A DNA stretch of 19,262 nucleotides from Candidatus Latescibacterota bacterium. GTDB taxonomy: Bacteria > Latescibacterota > UBA2968 > UBA8231. Below the pieces are notes generated by a model, which searched no databases, was not told where the DNA came from, and saw only the letters and a list, made by a program, of their open reading frames with translations. Numbering within the stretch: the first letter of the stretch is position 1; every line of letters starts with the position of its first letter. The position numbers were made by a program, and so were the translations under genes. Below, one piece after another: positions 14,834 to 19,262 of this stretch. The stretch lies in the NCBI GenBank assembly GCA_021295675.1, contig JAGWBY010000021.1:1-19262 (forward strand). Direction: 5' to 3'.

Positions 14834-16110
14834 TCTCCAAAATTAGCGGACAGGGGACCGGCAATGGCCCGTTCCAACGCAGCCGTGGCCATGCGATACT
14901 CGAACAGGGCCTGGGCGTATTCTATCTGCGTCTCGATATAGGTGCGCTGGGCTTCGAGTAGTTCTAGGTAGGTCAATTTGCCTTCGTCGTAGCTGCGACC
15001 GGCTACCGCGAATGCCCGTTTTGCCTCGGGTAGGATCTGGCCTTGGAACAAGATCACTTGTTCTTCGGCAGTCTTGAGGTCCAAATATGCCTGTTCTGTT
15101 TCCAAAAGGACTTGATAGCGGACCACATCGCGTTCGGCAGCGACTTTGGCCACTTCGGCCTTGGCTTCGGCTCGTTCACCGCGCTGGCGAGAAAAGGCCC
15201 ACAGCGGTACCTCCATGCTGAAACGCAAAAGCCAAGAATCTTCCTCGTGGCCTCCATGCTGCTGTTGGAGAGCCAAACCCACATTCAAATCCGGCCAATA
15301 GGCCGCCGTTGCCGCCGCCTGCTGGCTCTGTAGGGCTTTTAGCTGTAGTTCGGTTCCCGCCAGATCGGGCCGTTGCTTTAGGGCTGCTGCAGTCAATTGG
15401 TCGAGGTGGGTCTCAACGGGCTGATAGACCAAACTGTCGGCTAGCGCGAATGGGGTTTGCAGCGGCCGGGCTAGGAGTGCATTGAGCGCAGTCTTAGCCA
15501 CGGATAGATCGTTTTGTGCTGCGGTCCGGCGATTGGTGGCTCGGCCTACTTCGACGCTGGCCCGCATGACGTCCAATTGGGATACATCGCCCGCTTTGAA
15601 GCGAATGTGGGCTTGGCGCAGAATATTCTGTGCCAAGTCGAGGTCCTGACGGGCATGCTGGAGTAGGGACTTTTGCAGGGCGATCCGGTCATAAGCCTGC
15701 TTTGCCTGTAGGCTTATATCGAGCTTGGCCATCTCAAAGACAGCGAGACGAGCCGCTTCGGCGTGCTGGCGACCGGCCTGGAAGCGGTGCCACCACTTCA
15801 GGGGGAATTCAACCCGTTGGCTGACTCCGATCGTGTGCTCACCATGATCGCCCGAACTTCCCAATTTAGGTAGCTCTTCGAACTCGAACTCTGGATTGGG
15901 TAGAGCACCGGCCTGCCGTGCCCGGGCGCGGGCGGCTTCATAGGCATTGCGGGCGGCTTCCACTTGCGGATTGCGCTCGACGACCAAGCGGATAGCCTCA
16001 ATCCGCAACATGGCCTCGGCGTGTGCGCGTCCCAGCGGAATCAGCCCTGCTGAAAGGGCTAGCAGCAGGAATGGGAAGATGTACCTGCTAGGTGATTTAG
16101 TGATAGACAT
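14830..16110 (-). CDS. czcC: TolC-family outer-membrane efflux channel (CzcC type)
   Basis: This encodes 426 residues. The signal peptide (IFPFLLLALSAGLIPLGRAHA) has cleavage near residue 31. Two repeats of the outer-membrane efflux protein domain follow: ERNPQVEAARNAYEAARARA and RQAHIRFKAGDVSQLDVMRA in the first, and KQRPDLAGTELQLKALQSQQ and GRSYDEGKLTYLELLEAQRTYIE in the second. TolC proteins form trimeric channel-tunnels through the outer membrane and periplasm. FxxGxxxxLDVLxA-type motifs in both halves are family hallmarks. It is the first gene of the operon, with GAGAG about 6 bases before the ATG. Its promoter region contains two adjacent inverted repeats (16135-16168). Confidence 0.95.
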   Translation of the reverse strand: MSITKSPSRYIFPFLLLALSAGLIPLGRAHAEAMLRIEAIRLVVERNPQVEAARNAYEAARARARQAGALPNPEFEFEELPKLGSSGDHGEHTIGVSQRVEFPLKWWHRFQAGRQHAEAARLAVFEMAKLDISLQAKQAYDRIALQKSLLQHARQDLDLAQNILRQAHIRFKAGDVSQLDVMRASVEVGRATNRRTAAQNDLSVAKTALNALLARPLQTPFALADSLVYQPVETHLDQLTAAALKQRPDLAGTELQLKALQSQQAAATAAYWPDLNVGLALQQQHGGHEEDSWLLRFSMEVPLWAFSRQRGERAEAKAEVAKVAAERDVVRYQVLLETEQAYLDLKTAEEQVILFQGQILPEAKRAFAVAGRSYDEGKLTYLELLEAQRTYIETQIEYAQALFEYRMATAALERAIAGPLSANFGE

Positions 16111-16134
16111 GGATACTCTCTTACCAATAGGGCC

Positions 16135-16147
16135 TTAGAGTCTCTAA
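16135..16147. promoter_or_regulatory. Palindrome in the czcC leader, candidate operator
   Basis: TTAGAG and CTCTAA flank a single central T. The site lies 25 bases upstream of the czcC start codon and one base away from a second inverted repeat, as expected for an operator at the beginning of the transcript. The regulator is not encoded here. Confidence 0.4.
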
Positions 16148-16148
16148 C

Positions 16149-16168
16149 AAACCCTTTTTATAGGGTTT
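16149..16168. promoter_or_regulatory. Inverted repeat overlapping a possible -10 of czcCBA
   Basis: AAACCCT and AGGGTTT are separated by six bases. On the minus strand the spacer and arm edge read TATAAA, a possible -10 word, about 40-50 bases before the czcC ATG. No good -35 word lies upstream, which would fit a promoter needing an activator such as a MerR-type or two-component regulator. The remainder of the 16169-16374 gap holds no gene or strong signal that I can support. Confidence 0.4.
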
Positions 16169-16374
16169 TGGATTCTTCGACCGACCGGATCGACTGGTCT
16201 CGGGCGGTGATCGCTAATGCTTCAGTGCGGGCGGTTGGGGGGGCGCACACCAGGGCTAATCCGACCGATTGCGGCAAACTAGGCAGCAATAATCACCGAT
16301 GCCCAAGGGGTGCCGTTGGCGGCTGGGGTGACAGGGGCGCATCGGCATGATGTGACCTCTCTTGCATGCGGCGT

Positions 16375-17559
16375 TTAGGACAGCCATGCACTGGCAAACA
16401 CGAGCGCTCCCGGAATGCCGAAAAATGCACCGAGGATGTAGATGATGGCCAACCATTTCCGTTCACTTCCCAGACGTGCAATCCACTCGGCTCCCGCGAT
16501 CGGAATCTCCCGCAGCCAAGGGATGCCATAGATGACAATAACGCCTAGCAGATTGTAGAGAAAGTGTGCAATCGCGATCTGGTGCGCGACGGCATGGGTA
16601 GCGCCCGTGATCGCGGTCGCGGCGAGAAGCGCAGTGATCGTCGTCCCGATGTTGGCTCCGAGCGTGAACGGATAGACATGACGAAGCCCGATCACGCCAG
16701 ACCCGGCCAAAGGCACGATGAGGCTTGTGGTAGTCGAGGACGACTGCACAAGCACTGTAACGACAGTGCCGGAAAATATGCCGGTTATCGGACCCCTGCC
16801 GACGGCTGTCTGCAGGAGCTTCTGGGCCCTACCTACGAATACGCTTTTCAGCGCAGTTCCAAGATACATGATCGAGAGCAGAATGAGCGCGATTCCTGCG
16901 GTGATCAGAACCAGACCCTCCCACACGTCGGGGAGCGAGGACGTCAGCGACTCTACAAGCCCGGTACCGAAACCGATGACGACCTTGACTATGCCCTTTC
17001 CCCCTGCATCAACAGACCCAATGTTCTCAATGATATGGGTTAACACGCCGCTCAGTTTTTCAAGAAAACCGAATGCGAATTCCAACGGCAGAAATATCAG
17101 GATGCTCAGAAGATTGAAAAAATCGTGCACGGTGGCGGCCGCAAACGCATTGCGGAACTCCCCTGATCGACCTACGTGACCGAAACTGACGAGCGTGTTG
17201 GTAATCGTTGTCCCGACATTGGCACCCATTACCATAGGTATCGCCATGGCAATGGGCATTCCTCCTGCTACAAGACCGACGATGATGGATGTAACGGTGC
17301 TGGAAGATTGGAGCAATGCAGTCGCTAGTATGCCGAGAACCAGTCCGACGAACGGGTTCGTCGCAAGTGCGAACAGGGATTCGACGCCCTCCGCATCGCC
17401 GAATTCCATGCGAAAGCCCTTGCCGATCAGGCCAACGGCCACGAGCAGCACGTATATAGACGCGATAACGATGAGCCAACGAACGAGCTCTGACTGAATA
17501 GCTACCCGCTTTTTCGGTTCCATGTGCGCAGGGCCATCTTCAGGTTCATTGGAAGTCAT
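16375..17559 (-). CDS. Na/Pi cotransporter family protein (SLC34/NptA type)
   Basis: This encodes 394 residues from the ATG at 17559, chosen because GGGAGG lies 7 bases upstream; the longer open frame up to 17703 adds a non-conserved, non-membrane N-terminus. The protein has about eight to nine hydrophobic helices and the internal repeat of the family. QSSSTVTS (about 84-91) and QSSSTTTS (about 272-279) are the substrate-binding QSSS motifs. GANVGTTITN (112-121) and GANIGTTITA (301-310) are the paired following segments. The family imports phosphate with sodium, and bacterial members may also act as low-affinity or export systems. It lies alone, on the same strand as czcCBA but 264 bases before it and without shared operon spacing. 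The link to metal handling could be phosphate-metal balance, which is inference. Confidence 0.93.
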   Translation of the reverse strand: MTSNEPEDGPAHMEPKKRVAIQSELVRWLIVIASIYVLLVAVGLIGKGFRMEFGDAEGVESLFALATNPFVGLVLGILATALLQSSSTVTSIIVGLVAGGMPIAMAIPMVMGANVGTTITNTLVSFGHVGRSGEFRNAFAAATVHDFFNLLSILIFLPLEFAFGFLEKLSGVLTHIIENIGSVDAGGKGIVKVVIGFGTGLVESLTSSLPDVWEGLVLITAGIALILLSIMYLGTALKSVFVGRAQKLLQTAVGRGPITGIFSGTVVTVLVQSSSTTTSLIVPLAGSGVIGLRHVYPFTLGANIGTTITALLAATAITGATHAVAHQIAIAHFLYNLLGVIVIYGIPWLREIPIAGAEWIARLGSERKWLAIIYILGAFFGIPGALVFASAWLS

Positions 17560-17632
17560 TTCGTCCCTCCCGTGAAATGTTCTGAGTATGGCGCAACCTT
17601 CTGGAACCGTTGCAAGCCTGCGGATAGAGAAA

Positions 17633-17661
17633 ATAAAAGGCGTTTTCTCGTTCCCAGGCAA
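17633..17661 (-). promoter_or_regulatory. Candidate promoter of the Na/Pi cotransporter gene
   Basis: On the minus strand TTGCCT (17656-17661) and TTTTAT (17633-17638) are 17 bases apart, about 75 bases upstream of the ATG at 17559. The match to consensus is partial. Confidence 0.35.
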
Positions 17662-17699
17662 GGGGGATCTGGCTCGGAAAATGGCGCAGGTCCAGGCGT

Positions 17700-17737
17700 C
17701 CACCCTCCGCAGTAGCGCTGCTACCGAGGACGGGTGG
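17700..17737. other. Extended imperfect hairpin between divergent genes
   Basis: Nested complementary arms are CCACCC/GGGTGG (17700-17705, 17732-17737), TCC/GGA (17706-17708, 17728-17730) and GTAGC/GCTAC (17712-17716, 17720-17724). The element lies between the Na/Pi gene and the first small membrane protein gene, upstream of the candidate Na/Pi promoter. It could be an operator, a leader structure or a terminator remnant. The rest of the 17560-17876 gap shows no supported gene, only the candidate promoter above. Confidence 0.4.
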
Positions 17738-17878
17738 CGGAAGCATCAGGTTGACCTCTGAAACGCGCCGAAATCCTTTACAACAGTACGCTGAGCATTC
17801 CCGAACGATTCTGTGCGACGACACACTAAATCTCTGCCGCCCGAGTTTTTTGAATTTGCTTTTTTTAGGGGGACCTAC

Positions 17879-17884
17879 TAAAAT
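17879..17884 (+). promoter_or_regulatory. TAAAAT box just before the first small membrane protein gene
   Basis: TAAAAT, a good -10 word, ends 8 bases before the ATG at 17893. TTGCTT at 17856-17861 lies 17 bases upstream of it. If used, the transcript would start almost at the ATG (leaderless). The TAAAAT box and its distance to the ATG are the same in copy 2 (18927-18932), but there the -35 region is unrelated. Confidence 0.35.
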
Positions 17885-17892
17885 CCAAGGTC

Positions 17893-18207
17893 ATGCTAAC
17901 TCGCAAAACGGACGTTCCGATAGGCTCGGCGTACTCGCTGGCCCTGCTGGCGCTGACAGTGCTCTTTGTGGCTGTAATCGGCGGGCTGCCCTTCAGCCAC
18001 CAGCTTTTCCACGAGAGCCTCGTCGAGCCTGAGAACTGCCCGGCTTACCTGTTGCAGAGCAGTCTATCGCTCCTTTTTTGGGGCTTGGCGCTCGTGCTCG
18101 TGGCGCTGAATGCCGCTGAGCTAAGTCCGTCCGCTCCGCGCACAGTACCGTTATCCCTTTTTACCCCTCGCTTTACCCATCTCAACCGAGGCCCGCCCCG
18201 GTGCTAG
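17893..18207 (+). CDS. Small two-helix membrane protein, copy 1 with degenerate Cys/His loop
   Basis: This encodes 104 residues with helices at about 12-34 and 54-72 joined by a short loop, predicted to face the periplasm. It is about 82% identical (85 of 104) to the protein at 18941-19255. The key difference is in the loop: where copy 2 has C30, C39, H43 and C52, this copy has G, F, L and Y, keeping only H36, H40 and C49. A metal site, if copy 2 has one, would therefore be lost or altered here. The C-terminal 30 residues (PSAPRTVPL...NRGPPRC) are polar and nearly identical in both. There is no clear ribosome-binding sequence; AAGG is only 2-3 bases before the ATG. I do not recognise the family, though the loop recalls DUF2946-like small proteins near metal genes. 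Confidence 0.65.
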   Translation: MLTRKTDVPIGSAYSLALLALTVLFVAVIGGLPFSHQLFHESLVEPENCPAYLLQSSLSLLFWGLALVLVALNAAELSPSAPRTVPLSLFTPRFTHLNRGPPRC

Positions 18208-18208
18208 T

Positions 18209-18244
18209 GCATCCACGCTGGTAAACCGCTTAGTGCGTGGGTGC
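18209..18244. other. Hairpin after the first small membrane protein gene
   Basis: GCATCCACGC (18209-18218) pairs with GCGTGGGTGC (18235-18244) over 10 positions with one G-T pair, around a 16-base loop. It begins just after the TAG at 18205-18207, where a terminator would lie, but no T tract follows. The first bases belong to the duplicated unit and the second arm does not. Confidence 0.4.
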
Positions 18245-18340
18245 CCTCTCCATATCCATTTCGCGTACCATTAAACTCCCGTCCGTGCGCAACGCCTATA
18301 GGTGTGCGCGTGGGCGGTCAAACCATTGGAGACTAGCACC

Positions 18341-18856
18341 ATGTTTAAAAGCATATCCGCGTTGAGTATCTTCGCCCTAGCCTTCTTTATCGCTAGCTGC
18401 GGCGACGACAACAATCCCGTCGATACCGAGCACGAAGAAGAACACGCTGAGGCCGTCGGCCTGATTATTCGCAACAGCGGCGAGGAGATCGTCCGCTACG
18501 AAAACGGCGAAGTCGAAGGCGAAATCGAAGTGGGCCACGGCCTAGAAACGGCCCTGCTGTCCGTGCGCTTTATCGCCGAAGACGGCGACCTCTTCACTCC
18601 AGACGAAGACGAGGGCTTTGCCCTCGACTGGGAAATTGCCGACGAGAGCATCGCCGAGGTTGGGCATCACGAGGAAGACGGTGCTTGGGCTTTTCACATC
18701 GTCGGCTTGGAGGAAGGCCAGACCACCATCCTCATCAAAATCAGCCACGAAGGCCACGCCGACTTTGTTTCTAAGGAAATCGAGATCCACGTCGAAGAAG
18801 GCGGTCCTGGCTCTGAGGACTCCCACGCCGATGAGGACCACGACGAGGAAGGGTAA
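18341..18856 (+). CDS. Acidic, His-containing outer-membrane lipoprotein, possible metal binder
   Basis: This encodes 171 residues from the ATG at 18341, with GGAG 9 bases upstream; an earlier in-frame GTG at 18302 would spoil the signal peptide. A lipoprotein signal (MFKSISALSIFALAFFIASC) has lipobox I-A-S-C20. The mature protein starts CGDDNNPVDTEHEEEHAEA and has no Asp at +2, so outer-membrane sorting is expected. The middle (40-150) is beta-rich, with VGLIIRNSGEEIVRYENGEV, TALLSVRFIAEDGD, ALDWEIADESIAEV, WAFHIVGLEEGQTTILIKI and ADFVSKEIEIHV, suggesting an immunoglobulin-like fold. It ends in a second acidic/His stretch, DSHADEDHDEEG. Around 40 Asp/Glu and about a dozen His make it a candidate periplasmic metal buffer. 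I recall similar lipoproteins near czc genes, but I cannot name a family. It sits between the two duplicated small membrane protein genes. Confidence 0.75.
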   Translation: MFKSISALSIFALAFFIASCGDDNNPVDTEHEEEHAEAVGLIIRNSGEEIVRYENGEVEGEIEVGHGLETALLSVRFIAEDGDLFTPDEDEGFALDWEIADESIAEVGHHEEDGAWAFHIVGLEEGQTTILIKISHEGHADFVSKEIEIHVEEGGPGSEDSHADEDHDEEG

Positions 18857-18886
18857 AGCGGTTAAACTCTTCATAGGCAAGAGCGA

Positions 18887-18917
18887 CGCGGGACCGGTAC
18901 CTCCGTCCGGTCCCGCG
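18887..18917. terminator. Perfect 11-bp stem after the lipoprotein gene
   Basis: CGCGGGACCGG (18887-18897) and CCGGTCCCGCG (18907-18917) are perfect complements around a 9-base loop. It is a very stable GC-rich hairpin 30 bases after the lipoprotein stop. There is no following T tract, so it may act as a rho-dependent or RNA-stabilising element, or partly separate the lipoprotein from the next gene. Confidence 0.5.
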
Positions 18918-18924
18918 CACTTCC

Positions 18925-19262
18925 ACTAAAATCAAAGATCATGCTAACGCGCAAAACGGACATCTCGATAGGCTCGGCGTACTCGCTGGCCCTGCTGGTG
19001 CTGACCGTGCTCTTTGCGGCTGTAAGCTGTGGCTTACCTTTCGGCCACGAGCTTTGCCACGAGGGCCACGTCGAGCCTGAGAACTGCCCGGCTTGCCTGT
19101 TGCAGAGCAGCCTATCGCTCCTTTTTGGGGGCTTGGTGCTCGTGCTCGTGGCGCTGAATGCCTCTGAGCCCAATCCGTCCGCGCCGCGCACAGTACCACT
19201 ACCTCTTTTTTCCCCTCGCTTTACCCATCTCAACCGAGGCCCGCCCCGGTGCTAGTGCATCC
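18925..19262 (+). repeat. 338-bp direct repeat, copy 2 (reaches the window edge)
   Basis: This is the gapless partner of 17877-18214. It contains the second small membrane protein gene and at least 7 bases after its stop codon, all identical to copy 1 in the last 51 positions. The true right-hand limit is outside the window. Confidence 0.9.
18941..19255 (+). CDS. Small two-helix membrane protein, copy 2 with intact Cys/His loop
   Basis: This encodes 104 residues: helix 1 at about 12-29, a loop CGLPFGHELCHEGHVEPENC (30-49) closing with CPAC (49-52), helix 2 at about 54-72, then a Pro/Ser-rich tail ending in Cys104. The loop holds C30, H36, C39, H40, H43, C49 and C52, enough ligands for one or more metal ions, and positive residues at the N-terminus predict it faces the periplasm. 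This is consistent with a metal chaperone or sensor working with the lipoprotein and the CzcCBA system. No ribosome-binding sequence is visible before the ATG. It follows the lipoprotein gene by 84 bases across a strong hairpin. I do not recognise a named family; the CxxC and His loop recalls DUF2946-like proteins. Confidence 0.7.
   Translation: MLTRKTDISIGSAYSLALLVLTVLFAAVSCGLPFGHELCHEGHVEPENCPACLLQSSLSLLFGGLVLVLVALNASEPNPSAPRTVPLPLFSPRFTHLNRGPPRC

Larger units (their letters stand above)
17877..18214 (+). repeat. 338-bp direct repeat, copy 1
   Basis: This stretch aligns without gaps to 18925-19262 at a constant offset of 1048 bases. I counted about 36 mismatches by hand (roughly 89% identity). 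The last 51 bases (18164-18214) are identical to 19212-19262, including the sequence past the stop codon. It starts 16 bases before the ATG of the small membrane protein and contains that whole gene. Copy 2 reaches the window edge, so the repeat may extend further. Confidence 0.9.

Noticed and set aside
16168..16374. Short open frames on both strands in the gap between czcC and the Na/Pi gene
   Set aside because: These are low-quality translations (Gly/Arg/His-rich) without start signals or family similarity; the gap is treated as non-coding.
17560..17703. N-terminal extension of the Na/Pi cotransporter
   Set aside because: The extra 48 residues have no family counterpart, and the ATG at 17559 has a strong GGGAGG at the right distance.
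17690..17770. Possible riboswitch (cobalamin-like GC-rich fold) upstream of the Na/Pi gene
   Set aside because: The conserved core words of known riboswitches were not found; only nested inverted repeats are present.

Overview
The window looks like a piece of a Gram-negative bacterial chromosome of moderately high GC, probably from an uncultured lineage. An outer-membrane TolC-type channel, a periplasmic adaptor, a lipoprotein and signal-peptide-bearing periplasmic proteins all imply two membranes. A Gfo/Idh/MocA oxidoreductase next to small uncharacterised proteins is reminiscent of Poribacteria- or Latescibacterota-like genomes, but that placement is only an impression. No tRNA, rRNA, CRISPR array, transposase or recognisable transcription factor is visible.

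Layout. 1-600: no convincing intact gene. There is an AT-rich stretch with repeated AAAAGTG words, then a broken C-terminal remnant of a DNA methylase-type protein. 602-1024: a small uncharacterised protein. 1104-2089: a Gfo/Idh/MocA oxidoreductase split by a frameshift. 2090-2956 (-): a ZIP-family metal transporter. 3065-9131 (-): a tight five-gene operon. In transcription order it encodes a YraQ/ArsP_1-type (SO_0444-like) metal permease fused in frame to an HflK-like SPFH domain, an HflC-like protein, a second HflK-like protein with an extra tail, a LivJ/LivK-type solute-binding protein with no ABC transporter, and a small three-helix membrane protein. 9405-10448 (+): a Zn-type CDF exporter with a His-rich periplasmic loop, diverging from the operon across a 273-bp control region. 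10481-16110 (-): a complete czcCBA-type tripartite efflux operon. 16375-17559 (-): a Na/Pi cotransporter. 17877-19262 (+): a 338-bp direct duplication encoding two small membrane proteins with a Cys/His loop, with an acidic His-rich lipoprotein between them.

Read together, this is a divalent-metal (most likely zinc-type) homeostasis island. The CDF and the permease would move metal across the inner membrane, CzcCBA would carry it across the outer membrane, and ZIP handles inner-membrane import or bidirectional flux. The lipoprotein and the small Cys/His proteins look like periplasmic buffers or chaperones. Acidic His-rich segments recur in ZIP, the permease, the CDF, the adaptor and the lipoprotein. 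The most unusual part is the permease-SPFH fusion with its HflC/HflK partners and orphan binding protein. It suggests a metal transporter built into an SPFH membrane microdomain or cage. Candidate operators lie in the 9132-9404 region and just upstream of czcC, but their regulator must be encoded elsewhere.
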